DNA of 64,000 nt from an uncultured Bacteroidales bacterium (GTDB lineage Bacteria; Bacteroidota; Bacteroidia; Bacteroidales; UBA932). The notes beneath the pieces were generated by a model. The model had not been told where the DNA came from, ran no database searches, and worked only from the letters and a program-made list of their open reading frames with translations. Positions 1-7,777 of the stretch are shown one piece after another (within the stretch, counting starts at the first letter, position 1; every line of letters begins with the position of its first letter). The stretch is taken from assembly GCA_934695325.1 (NCBI GenBank), contig CAKUVD010000001.1:62001-126000 (forward strand), written 5' to 3'. The position numbers and the translations under genes are program-made.

Positions 1-604
1 TGTCATACAAGTTCAGAGACTCCGTAAAGACTCTGTCGATGCCGGACAGGTGAACAGGTTCGCCATATACCGTGACAGAATCCGGGGATATCCTGAACTC
101 TGACGAATTGGTGTACTGCGGTCGGAAGTTCATTGAATACACAGGCTGCACAGGTACCCTCTTGTGATTCTCGAAAGGGAATCTGAACATAAGGGTGTCA
201 GATACAAATGATTCAAGTTTAGTCGCCCCGCCGAATATCTGCCCAGCATATCTGTTCAGGTCATCCGCAGTCACATAGAAGAACTCATCGCCTTTCTGGT
301 GCATATCGGACGTGGTGAACCGAACGACGATGGGAGCATTGCGCTCAGCTCTCTCCAGTTTTATGAGACTGAACCCCCTCGTGCGGCACCGGGCAGTCAC
401 CACCGTAGTGTTCGCAGACTTGTCGGAATGCCCGTTTATGTCACAGCGAGCCTGCACGGGAATCCTAACAGTCTCGGAATAATTGAGCGAGAGATTATGA
501 ATCAGCCATATACTATACGCCAACAGGAGAGAGACAATGAAAATCTTTGCATCTCTCCCGCTGATGTTAAGCGCATCTGATATTTTTTTCAGGATGTCCC
601 GCAT
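1..604 (-). CDS. YbbR/CdaR-like membrane-anchored protein, cut by the left edge
   Basis: The reverse strand is open from an ATG at 604 to the window edge, giving about 201 codons with no stop. The N-terminus is short and basic, followed by one membrane segment (about residues 18-36, including FIVSLLLAYSIWL), then a beta-rich extracytoplasmic part. This is the layout of YbbR-repeat proteins, whose characterised Gram-positive member CdaR controls a diadenylate cyclase. The gene starts 18 bp after yajC; the order nusB-yajC-ybbR is common in Bacteroidota and supports the call. The C-terminus lies outside the window. The family rests on layout and neighbours; I could not confirm individual YbbR repeats by eye. 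Confidence 0.7.
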   Translation of the reverse strand, partial: MRDILKKISDALNISGRDAKIFIVSLLLAYSIWLIHNLSLNYSETVRIPVQARCDINGHSDKSANTTVVTARCRTRGFSLIKLERAERNAPIVVRFTTSDMHQKGDEFFYVTADDLNRYAGQIFGGATKLESFVSDTLMFRFPFENHKRVPVQPVYSMNFRPQYTNSSEFRISPDSVTVYGEPVHLSGIDRVFTESLNLYD

Positions 605-622
605 AGTGCGCGGAAATTTTTC

Positions 623-952
623 CTACTGCTGCTGTGTCTCGGAGAAATCCTTGACAAGAGAGTTCTTGTCCACTTTCAGAGTGGTGTTTTCATCCACCTT
701 GATGAGGACTGTCTTGTCCTTGAGTGACTCAACGACGCCATATATGCCGCCGATGGTGACGATCTTGTCTCCTTTCCTGAGCCCGTTACGGAATTTTTCG
801 AGTTCCTTCTGCTGCTTGCGCTGAGGACGGATCATAAAGAACCACATCACTACGAAGATAAGAAGGAGCATAACCCACATTGACCAGCCGGCACCGCCTG
901 CCTGGCCATTGGCTGCCGGAGCAGCCTGAAGAATAAATGTAAGAATATTCAT
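623..952 (-). CDS. yajC: Sec translocase accessory subunit YajC
   Basis: A protein of 109 residues. A short N-terminal stretch is followed by one membrane helix (about 24-42) ending in the family hallmark MIRPQRKQQKE, then a small cytoplasmic domain with GDKIVTIGGIYG. YajC associates with SecDF-YidC at the inner membrane and helps protein export. The reading frame could be extended to a TTG at 958, but the ATG at 952 (MNILTF) is the natural start. It lies between nusB (21 bp upstream) and the ybbR-like gene, probably in one operon. Confidence 0.93.
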   Translation of the reverse strand: MNILTFILQAAPAANGQAGGAGWSMWVMLLLIFVVMWFFMIRPQRKQQKELEKFRNGLRKGDKIVTIGGIYGVVESLKDKTVLIKVDENTTLKVDKNSLVKDFSETQQQ

Positions 953-973
953 TTTCAAAAAAGTGTTTTCAGA

Positions 974-1972
974 TTATTGTCTGTCTACAGAAACCGTACC
1001 GTCAGGAAGGGCCTCGTCGTTCTTTCTGATCTTGCCCTCTTCCACCAGCTTTCCGATCAGCCTGTCGAGAAGTCCATTCACAAAAGAACTGCTCTTAGGC
1101 AGACTGTAGAACTTGGAGATTTCCACATATTCATTTATGGTGACCCTCAGCGGAATCTCCGGGAAAGACTCGGCTTCAGCAAGTCCGAGCGCGACCAGAG
1201 CGGTGTCCAAGGCATTGAGCCTGTCCGCCTCCCATCCCTTGACAGAAGACGTTATAAGGTCGAAGTATCCCTCGAATCCAGTGAATGCGTTCTTAAGCAG
1301 CCTGGTCACGAACACCTTGTCGCTCTGCACGTCCGCAGCAGGATTCTTTTTCTTGAGCATATCGCTCAGATACAGGTCCGGAAGATGCCACGGCTTGCCT
1401 GCGGCGATATCCTCCATCGTCCTGCAGCAATATGTCAGAGCATAAGCAAGGTCATCTATCCAATAGATGGACAGGTCTTCCAGGATGGCCGGCAGCTGCG
1501 GATTCTCCGTGAACTCGTTCTCGAATATCTTTATCCAGAGTCTGCAGTCCTCCTTGAGTGACCGCTCAGGATTCTCCATATAGCGGATGAAGTACTTCTT
1601 TTCCTTCATCGAGTCCAGCACTGACTTTATCAGCAGGTCATACGGAGCCCACGACAGGCCTTTCCTGTCAATGATCTTCTTGAAATCAGGGTCATTCTCC
1701 AATGTCACGGCCACCATATTGTCCGCGAACTTCGTGTTCGGGTTCAGATCTTCTTCCGTAGGATTGAATTTGGTCTTCGCCAGCTCAATCCTTGCCCTCG
1801 CCTCCTCCGTCATAGGCGGAATGATGGACAACATAAATAAATATAAGTCTCTGGTAGCCTCACAGGACGTCTCCAATTCCCTCATAGCCTCATCGAGCGT
1901 CATCTTGCCTGCCGCCGCATATCCGTACAGCACCTTGAAGGCCTTTATCCTCAAAATTCTTCTCCCTAACAT
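974..1972 (-). CDS. nusB: Transcription antitermination protein NusB, long Bacteroidota form
   Basis: A protein of 332 residues. NusB binds boxA RNA with NusE (S10) and promotes antitermination on rRNA operons. The start chosen is the ATG at 1972, giving MLGRRILRIKAFKVLYGY, the usual beginning of Bacteroidota NusB; a further 16 in-frame codons upstream are hydrophobic/basic and not family-like. The protein is about twice the length of the E. coli one (roughly 140). The NusB fold is in the C-terminal part, where LNALDTALVALGLAE and VTINEYVEISKFYS are recognisable. It leads the nusB-yajC-ybbR series, and a promoter-like TATCTTTG lies just upstream. Confidence 0.9.
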   Translation of the reverse strand: MLGRRILRIKAFKVLYGYAAAGKMTLDEAMRELETSCEATRDLYLFMLSIIPPMTEEARARIELAKTKFNPTEEDLNPNTKFADNMVAVTLENDPDFKKIIDRKGLSWAPYDLLIKSVLDSMKEKKYFIRYMENPERSLKEDCRLWIKIFENEFTENPQLPAILEDLSIYWIDDLAYALTYCCRTMEDIAAGKPWHLPDLYLSDMLKKKNPAADVQSDKVFVTRLLKNAFTGFEGYFDLITSSVKGWEADRLNALDTALVALGLAEAESFPEIPLRVTINEYVEISKFYSLPKSSSFVNGLLDRLIGKLVEEGKIRKNDEALPDGTVSVDRQ

Positions 1973-2005
1973 AAGAAGTTGTTTTAATTTGTTCCAAAAT
2001 TTTCT

Positions 2006-2013
2006 CAAAGATA
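2006..2013 (-). promoter_or_regulatory. Bacteroidota -7 box (TAnnTTTG) for nusB
   Basis: On the minus strand this reads TATCTTTG, an exact match to the TAnnTTTG element used by the Bacteroidota primary sigma factor. It is 34 bp upstream of the nusB ATG at 1972. No good TTTG is present at the -33 spacing. Confidence 0.45.
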
Positions 2014-2036
2014 CTATCATTTTTCAGAATTATCCT

Positions 2037-2044
2037 TATATTTG
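2037..2044 (+). promoter_or_regulatory. Bacteroidota -7 box for the DUF3276 gene
   Basis: Reads TATATTTG, an exact TAnnTTTG match, 27 bp before the ATG at 2072. With the minus-strand box at 2006-2013 it makes a compact divergent promoter. A -33 TTTG is not evident. Confidence 0.5.
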
Positions 2045-2071
2045 GTAAATAATTAAACCATAAAGGGAGAT

Positions 2072-2449
2072 ATGTACAACGATGATTATGAGGGAGGCTA
2101 CTCCCGCGACCGCTCGGATGAGGAGATCTATTCGAAGCCGGTCAGGGCAGGTAAGAGGACTTACTTCTTCGATGTGAAATCGACAAAAGGCAACAACGAC
2201 TTTTACCTCACCATTACAGAAAGCAAGAGAAGGACAGAACAGGACGGGCGTTTCTCTTACGACAAGCATAAGATTTTCCTTTACAAGGAAGATTTCGACA
2301 AATTCGCCGAGGGACTTGAGGAGGTCGTCGAGTATATAAGGACAAAATGCCTCAATGGTTCCGCGAAGCAGGAACGTGACTACAGACACGACGAGCCGGC
2401 CGGCCCTGAGACTTCTCAGGACAATGCGGCTGACACCGATATGTTCTAG
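2072..2449 (+). CDS. DUF3276 / PUR-family nucleic-acid-binding protein
   Basis: A small acidic-tailed protein of 125 residues. The core (about 22-95) includes RAGKRTYFFDVKSTKGN, LTITESKRR and KIFLYKEDFDKF, the pattern of the DUF3276 family. That family adopts the PUR-alpha fold and binds single-stranded DNA or RNA in Bacteroidota and spirochaetes. Its cellular role is not established. The last 25 residues are polar and look disordered. It is a single-gene unit with its own promoter and a strong hairpin downstream. Confidence 0.88.
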   Translation: MYNDDYEGGYSRDRSDEEIYSKPVRAGKRTYFFDVKSTKGNNDFYLTITESKRRTEQDGRFSYDKHKIFLYKEDFDKFAEGLEEVVEYIRTKCLNGSAKQERDYRHDEPAGPETSQDNAADTDMF

Positions 2450-2472
2450 TCCGGAACAATGCCAACGCACAG

Positions 2473-2520
2473 ATTACGGGGATGACCAGAATGCGATTCT
2501 GTCATCCCCATTATCGTAAT
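2473..2520 (+). terminator. Long hairpin after the DUF3276 gene
   Basis: The arms are ATTAC/GTAAT (outer), GGGGATGAC/GTCATCCCC (middle) and AGAAT/ATTCT (inner), with loop GCG. A single C bulges on the left and six bases bulge on the right. It lies 24 bp after the stop codon. No clean T-tract follows, so it may terminate weakly or protect the 3' end. Confidence 0.6.
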
Positions 2521-2570
2521 ATACACTCATTCCATGATTTTTTCCGCACGGCACGGAAATTCGCCCGATT

Positions 2571-2601
2571 TTTGCTAATACGATAAAAATCGTTACATTT
2601 G
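2571..2601 (+). promoter_or_regulatory. Perfect Bacteroidota promoter for the amidohydrolase gene
   Basis: TTTG at 2571-2574, exactly 19 bp, then TACATTTG at 2594-2601. This matches the known consensus TTTG-N19-TAnnTTTG in full. Transcription would start near 2608, giving a leader of about 14 nt before the ATG at 2622. It is the best promoter in the window and confirms the sigma-factor type of the host. Confidence 0.8.
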
Positions 2602-2621
2602 GGAAATATATAAATATAGGT

Positions 2622-3896
2622 ATGAGTTCTATACTGCTCAAGAATATAAATTGCAACGGAGCGCTCTCGGACATCTACATCGAGGGCGCCAGAATAAAGA
2701 AGATAATGCCTGTCGGAGGAAGCGGGAGCGTAGAATGCCCGATAGCGTCAGGCGTGGAAGTGATGGACTGCGAAGGCAAGACGGCGATGCCGGGCTTCGT
2801 CAATATGCACACACACGCCGGAATGGCGCTTATGAGAGGCATCGGCGAAGACATCATATTCGAGGACTGGATCAAGAAAATCTGGGAAGTGGAATCGGGG
2901 ATTGACGCTGAATTCGTGTACTGGAGCACCAAGGTAGCCTGCCTGGAGATGATAAAGACAGGGACACTGACTTTCAACGACCAGTACTGGTTCCCTGAAT
3001 ACGCCAGGCGGGCAGCCACGGAAATGGGAATCCGTCCAGTATTGTCCTACGTCTCCATCGACCATAATGACCCGGAGGAGACAGAAAGACAGAAGGAGCA
3101 ATTCCTAAGGACATACGAGGAGTTCCTCGGTCACAGGGACGGAGGCATATTCGAAGCCGCCTTTCATGCGATCTACTCCACGAGCGAAGAACTGATGCAG
3201 TGGACGGCGGCATTTGCGAGAGAGCACAACCTGAAGCTCCACATCCATCTGAGCGAGACGGAGAAAGAAGTTCGTGAATGCCAGGAGCTCCACGGCGGGC
3301 TCTCGCCTGTGGAATACCTCGACCGGCTTGGAATACTCGGCCCCGATGTCATCGCTGCACATACTCTGTGGCTCAGCGACAAGGATGTCGAGACTCTCGG
3401 GAAGCACAAGGTGAACTGTGTGCACAACATCAATTCCAACTCCAAGCTGGCTTCCGGCTACAAGTTCAGGTACAATGAACTGCGTGACGCAGGGGCCAAT
3501 GTCTGCATAGGGACCGACGGGTGCGCATCTTCCAACAATCTGGATATGCTGGAAGCAATGAAGACATCTGCATTGTTCCAGAAAGCCTGGAGAAACGATC
3601 CGAAGGCATTGCCCCTCGACGAACTCCTCGGGCTGGCGACGGCGAACGGTGCGAAAGCCCTCGGGCTGGACACTGGCGTCATCGAGGAAGGGAGACTCGC
3701 GGATATACTGATCGTCAATACCGAAAGTTCATTCTTCCTCTCCCCCGCCGGGTTCTTGCCTAACTTCGTATATTCGGCGCACAGCGACTGCATCGAATAT
3801 GCCATCGCCGGTGGTAAGTTCGTGATGAGGAACCGCAAGGTGAAAGACGAGGCGCAGATTCTGTCCTGCGCACAGGAGCAGCTCCAGAAGCTTTAA
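2622..3896 (+). CDS. Amidohydrolase, S-adenosylhomocysteine / 5'-methylthioadenosine deaminase type
   Basis: A protein of 424 residues of the ATZ/TRZ-like metallo-hydrolases, which deaminate S-adenosylhomocysteine or methylthioadenosine to the inosyl forms. Metal ligands are visible: HTH at residues 63-65 after MPGFVN, a His in LKLHIHLSETEKE, a His in IAAHTLWLS, and the Asp of GTDGCASSNNLDM. The C-terminal strand (GRLADILIV) closes the composite beta-sandwich typical of the superfamily. It is followed 84 bp later by purine nucleoside phosphorylase, fitting purine salvage from SAH. Other deaminations (for example guanine-like substrates) cannot be excluded from sequence alone. Confidence 0.82.
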   Translation: MSSILLKNINCNGALSDIYIEGARIKKIMPVGGSGSVECPIASGVEVMDCEGKTAMPGFVNMHTHAGMALMRGIGEDIIFEDWIKKIWEVESGIDAEFVYWSTKVACLEMIKTGTLTFNDQYWFPEYARRAATEMGIRPVLSYVSIDHNDPEETERQKEQFLRTYEEFLGHRDGGIFEAAFHAIYSTSEELMQWTAAFAREHNLKLHIHLSETEKEVRECQELHGGLSPVEYLDRLGILGPDVIAAHTLWLSDKDVETLGKHKVNCVHNINSNSKLASGYKFRYNELRDAGANVCIGTDGCASSNNLDMLEAMKTSALFQKAWRNDPKALPLDELLGLATANGAKALGLDTGVIEEGRLADILIVNTESSFFLSPAGFLPNFVYSAHSDCIEYAIAGGKFVMRNRKVKDEAQILSCAQEQLQKL

Positions 3897-3980
3897 CGAC
3901 AGCTGCCGCTGCCAGTCGCGGCGAAGTGACTTTATCATACAAGAGTCTGGCAATCTTGTATCCAACACATCATACAAATT

Positions 3981-4808
3981 ATGGACGATAGAATAGAGAG
4001 AATCAACAATGCCGCGGCATACGTGCGTGAGCGGCTCGACGGTCGCGTGCCTATGGCAGGAATCGTGCTCGGCAGCGGACTCGGCAAGCTTGCCGACAAG
4101 ATAGAGAACCCTATCGTGATACATTATAAGGACATACCTGGATTTCCAGTATCTACCGCCATCGGTCACAAGGGAAATTTCATCGCCGGAGAACTGGGAG
4201 GGAAATTCGTGATCGCTATGCAGGGAAGGATTCATTACTATGAAGGATATCCTATGGATCTGGTGACACTGCCTATCCGCGTGATGAAAGTGCTGGGCAT
4301 CAGTTACCTGTTCGTATCCAATGCGGCAGGAGGAATCAATTTCGATTTCCGCGTGGGCGACCTAATGATAATAAAGGATCACATCAATATGCTGCCTAAT
4401 CCGCTCATAGGTCCCAATATGGACGATTTCGGACCGAGGTTCCCTGATATGACGCACCCTTATGACGCAAATCTCATCGCAAAGGCAGAGGCCATCGCCG
4501 CTGAAGCCGGAATAGAGCTGAAGAAGGGAGTATATATCGCCAGCTCGGGCCCGTCTTACGAGACACCGGCAGAATGGCATTTCTTCCGCACCGTCGGGGC
4601 GGACGCCGCAGGAATGAGCACTGTCCCGGAGGTAATCGTGGCCAGGCATTCAGAGATTCCTGTCTTCGGAATGTCTGTCATCACGAATGCGGCACAGAAA
4701 GAGTTCGCGGCTGACTACAAGAACGACGGCGATGACGTAGTGAAGGCAGCTGACGCAGCCGCAGACAAGATGACCTACATCTTCTCCAAGATAATAAAAT
4801 CATTGTAG
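3981..4808 (+). CDS. Purine nucleoside phosphorylase, trimeric class I
   Basis: A protein of 275 residues, the normal length of trimeric inosine/guanosine phosphorylases. It splits purine nucleosides with phosphate to base and ribose-1-phosphate. Recognisable parts are [13 protein letters not shown] (phosphate site), [19 protein letters not shown], and [20 protein letters not shown] followed by [13 protein letters not shown] (base and ribose site). The spacer before it has a small inverted repeat (ATACAAGA and TCTTGTAT, 3937-3961) that could attenuate read-through from the amidohydrolase gene. The stop codon TAG lies inside the start of a repeat element shared with 35210-35269. Confidence 0.93.
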   Translation: MDDRIERINNAAAYVRERLDGRVPMAGIVLGSGLGKLADKIENPIVIHYKDIPGFPVSTAIGHKGNFIAGELGGKFVIAMQGRIHYYEGYPMDLVTLPIRVMKVLGISYLFVSNAAGGINFDFRVGDLMIIKDHINMLPNPLIGPNMDDFGPRFPDMTHPYDANLIAKAEAIAAEAGIELKKGVYIASSGPSYETPAEWHFFRTVGADAAGMSTVPEVIVARHSEIPVFGMSVITNAAQKEFAADYKNDGDDVVKAADAAADKMTYIFSKIIKSL

Positions 4809-4856
4809 GGCCCCGCAGGCTTGCGCCTGTGGGAAGCATAGCCCCCTCGACGGGCG
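4803..4856 (+). repeat. Double-hairpin intergenic repeat, copy A
   Basis: This begins at the stop codon of the phosphorylase gene and matches, on the opposite strand, the segment at 35210-35269. Shared blocks in order: ATTGTA, GGCCCC, CAGGC, GCCTGTGGG, AAGCAT, GCCCCCTCGA, CGCA. It can fold as a first hairpin with arms CCCGCAGGC and GCCTGTGGG (one G-T wobble) and loop TTGC, then a weaker GC-rich second hairpin around TCGA. In both copies the element follows the end of a gene in the sense direction, so it may act as a terminator or mRNA 3'-end element, or be a REP-like mobile repeat. Confidence 0.75.
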
Positions 4857-4886
4857 CATTACAAACAACTTGGATAGTCAGAAATA

Positions 4887-6953
4887 ATGGACTTAGGATT
4901 CATAAGAGTGGCGGCGGCTGTGCCGAGAGTACGTACCGCGGATGTCAAGGCAAATGTGGAAGAGATATGCAAGATGGCGGGAGAAGCCGAAAAAGACGGC
5001 ATCTCCCTCCTTGCATTCCCTGAACTCTCCGTCACTGGATATACGTGCGGAGACCTGTTCGGACAGGAGCTGCTTATCCGCGAGGCAGAGGAAGGAATAA
5101 AACGACTGAAAGCATTCTCCAGAGGTAAGTCGGTCGTGATGACAGTAGGAGTTCCCGTAAGAGTAAATGCCAACCTTTATAACTGCGCCGCAGTCATCCA
5201 CAACGGAACGCTCCGCGGACTGGTTCCGAAGATATGGCTGCCGACATACGGCGAATTCTACGAATCACGCTGGTTCTCAAGCGGTTCAGACTTTCTGCAG
5301 GATACAGGCGCCATTTCCGTACCGGTCAGAGATGACGGGAAAGGATGCAGCACTCCGGCGGCAGGCGCAGAAATCGTCTATGCCGAAGCTAAGGTCAATG
5401 TCTTTCCCGACCTTCTATTCTCGCTCGGTAAGGCAACATTCGCCATCGAAATCTGCGAAGACCTCTGGACGCCTATCCCACCGTCATCACATCACGCCCT
5501 CGCCGGGGCGGACATCATCGTGAACCTGTCCGCCAGCAACGAAGTGCTGATGAAGCACCAATACCGGAAGCAGCTCATCAGCCAGCAGTCAGCCAGGACC
5601 ATCTCGGCTTACATATACAGTTCCTGCGGATACGGGGAATCGACACAGGATGTCGTATTCGCCGGGTCATCCGTCATATATGAGAACGGCAGTCTGATGG
5701 CGGAGAACAGAAGATTCGATATGGAGGCTTCTATGGTCTCAGCAGACATCGACATTGAAAGGCTACACATACTCAGGCAGAAGGAAAGCACATTCCACTC
5801 TGTCTCACCGTCAGGTGTCACAGACGGGGCCGATTCAGCGAGATATGTGCGCATCCAGGCCGGAAAAGGCGCCTGCACAGACTTCGAGACAGAACTCCGA
5901 CGGCATATAGACGCACATCCTTTCGTGCCTGGATATGACACGGAAGAAGGAGAACGGGAGAATGAGGCCCTGCGCGAACGTGACGAGAGATGCCGCGAGG
6001 TCACTGACATCCAAGTGATGGGCCTCGCCACACGGCTCGCTCACATCAACTCGAAAACGGCTGTCATCGGCATATCTGGAGGGCTGGACAGCACATTGGC
6101 ATTGATAGTGACGGTGCTCGCATTCGACAAGCTCGGTTGGGACAGGAAGAGAATCATCGGAATCACGATGCCCGGGCTCGGGACGACCGGAAGGACACGC
6201 TCCAACGCAGAAGACCTTATGGAGGCTCTCGGCGTGACATCTCTTGAGATTCCCATCGGCAAAGCGGTGTCTCAGCATTTCGAGGACATTGGACAGGATC
6301 CGTCGGTGACGGACGTCACATACGAGAACTCGCAGGCCAGGGAACGTACGCAGATTCTTATGGATGTAGCCAACAAGGAGAATGGAATCGTGGTAGGCAC
6401 GGGCGACCTTTCCGAACTGGCGTTGGGATGGGCCACTTACAACGGAGACCATATGTCAATGTATGCCGTGAACGCCAGCATTCCCAAGACGCTCGTGAAA
6501 TATCTCGTGAGATGGGCCGCAGAGAAACATTTCGGAGAGACAAAAGGAATGTCACGGACCGTAAAGGATATACTTCTGGACATCATCGACACGCCGGTGA
6601 GCCCGGAGCTGAAGCCTGCCGACGACAATGACGAGATAACGCAGAAGACTGAAGACCTCGTGGGGCCTTACGAACTCCACGACTTCTTCCTCTACCACAT
6701 CTTCAGGTTCGGGACCAGGCCGTCTAAAGTGTATTTCCTAGCCAGAAAGGCCTTCGACGGAAGATATTCCGACGAGGTGATACTGAAATGGCTAAGGACA
6801 TTCATCCGCAGGTTCTTCGCACAGCAGTTCAAGCGTTCCTGCCTGCCGGACTGCCCTAAGGTAGGATCCGTATCACTTTCTCCGAGAGGAGACTGGAGGA
6901 TGCCTTCGGATGCCTGGAAGACATTGTTCATCAATGATCTGGACAATCTTTAG
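4887..6953 (+). CDS. nadE: Glutamine-dependent NAD+ synthetase
   Basis: A two-domain enzyme of 688 residues making NAD+ from deamido-NAD+, ATP and glutamine. Residues 1 to about 300 form the nitrilase-type glutaminase with the catalytic triad in place: E46 (FPELSVTGY), K115 (LVPKIWLPTYGEF) and C190 (AIEICEDLW). The C-terminal synthetase carries the ATP-pyrophosphatase loop SGGLDS at 397-402, then GTGDLSELALGW. Length and order are those of the long glutamine-dependent NadE. The start at 4887 gives a short natural N-terminus. It follows the phosphorylase in the same direction but after a 78 bp repeat-bearing spacer, so it may be transcribed separately. Confidence 0.95.
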   Translation: MDLGFIRVAAAVPRVRTADVKANVEEICKMAGEAEKDGISLLAFPELSVTGYTCGDLFGQELLIREAEEGIKRLKAFSRGKSVVMTVGVPVRVNANLYNCAAVIHNGTLRGLVPKIWLPTYGEFYESRWFSSGSDFLQDTGAISVPVRDDGKGCSTPAAGAEIVYAEAKVNVFPDLLFSLGKATFAIEICEDLWTPIPPSSHHALAGADIIVNLSASNEVLMKHQYRKQLISQQSARTISAYIYSSCGYGESTQDVVFAGSSVIYENGSLMAENRRFDMEASMVSADIDIERLHILRQKESTFHSVSPSGVTDGADSARYVRIQAGKGACTDFETELRRHIDAHPFVPGYDTEEGERENEALRERDERCREVTDIQVMGLATRLAHINSKTAVIGISGGLDSTLALIVTVLAFDKLGWDRKRIIGITMPGLGTTGRTRSNAEDLMEALGVTSLEIPIGKAVSQHFEDIGQDPSVTDVTYENSQARERTQILMDVANKENGIVVGTGDLSELALGWATYNGDHMSMYAVNASIPKTLVKYLVRWAAEKHFGETKGMSRTVKDILLDIIDTPVSPELKPADDNDEITQKTEDLVGPYELHDFFLYHIFRFGTRPSKVYFLARKAFDGRYSDEVILKWLRTFIRRFFAQQFKRSCLPDCPKVGSVSLSPRGDWRMPSDAWKTLFINDLDNL

Positions 6954-7030
6954 AAGTTTCATTCATCCGAGCTTTCGTGATGAATTTCCGAAAAGGTGGC
7001 CGGCGATATCTGACTGCCGATATCCGGGAA

Positions 7031-7750
7031 TCAGACTGTCAAGGCAAGGACAATGCCGCTGACGCCGATGTATCCGTAAACGATATAACGCAGAGTCCTG
7101 GCCGGGATATGCCTATAGACTGCAGCACCTGCCGCAGAGCCTATGACTATCCCGGCAAGTCCGTATATATAATCCACAAGCACGGCGGACGTGAAGAAGC
7201 CGTTGCAGGCGCGGGACACCGTCATCGCAATGTTGCCGAGAAAGAAATAGCACTGAGCCATAGCCATATAGTGCTCATTGTCCGGTTCGGAATTAATAAG
7301 ATACAGAACTACCGGAGGCCCCTGCATCCCGAAAAAACCGCCGAGGACTCCGCTGACCGCACCTGTCCCGACAGCGGCCGGAACTGATGGACGAATGCGA
7401 ATCCTGGCGCTGAAAAATATGAAATAGAGGCTGACCAGAATCAGGACAATGCCAAGGACTCGCCTCAAGAGTTCGTCATCCAGATATCGCAGTACGGTGA
7501 TGGCTCCCGCGGAGACAATGATGAAGGTCACAAGCACAGGAAGAAGGCGTCGCCAGGAGATAAGTCTGTGCATCTTGACAGTGACCAGAAACGAGGTGGT
7601 AAGAGCGAGCATACCAGACAACGTCGTAGCCTCACCATAGGACGGCATAATATACGGCAGCATCGTCATTATGAAGATGCCGAAACCGAATCCCGTAGTC
7701 CTCTGGATGAAGCTGGCGGCTATGCTCAGCAATATGATCTTTATAATCAT
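7031..7750 (-). CDS. TSUP (TauE/SafE) family membrane transporter
   Basis: A hydrophobic protein of 239 residues with about seven to eight membrane segments. Motifs such as FGFGIFIMTMLPYIMP near the N-terminus and GAVSGVLGGFFGMQGPPVVLYL in the middle mark the two inverted TSUP repeats (PF01925). Members are inner-membrane anion carriers for sulfite, sulfonates or related organic anions; the substrate here is unknown. It is convergent with nadE, and a small ATTCATC/GATGAAT hairpin lies in the spacer. Downstream of the SulP gene in the same direction (27 bp gap), the two could form an anion-transport operon. Confidence 0.85.
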   Translation of the reverse strand: MIIKIILLSIAASFIQRTTGFGFGIFIMTMLPYIMPSYGEATTLSGMLALTTSFLVTVKMHRLISWRRLLPVLVTFIIVSAGAITVLRYLDDELLRRVLGIVLILVSLYFIFFSARIRIRPSVPAAVGTGAVSGVLGGFFGMQGPPVVLYLINSEPDNEHYMAMAQCYFFLGNIAMTVSRACNGFFTSAVLVDYIYGLAGIVIGSAAGAAVYRHIPARTLRYIVYGYIGVSGIVLALTV

Positions 7751-7777
7751 CAGCGACCACTCTCCGCAAAAATCATA

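Noticed and set aside
3937..3961. Terminator between amidohydrolase and phosphorylase genes
   Set aside because: The 8 bp stem (ATACAAGA/TCTTGTAT) is AT-rich with no T-run after it, too weak to call; it is mentioned only as a possible attenuator.
6977..7387. Possible 136-residue gene after nadE
   Set aside because: It overlaps the TSUP transporter on the other strand almost completely; its sequence has no plausible fold, while the transporter shows both TSUP repeats.
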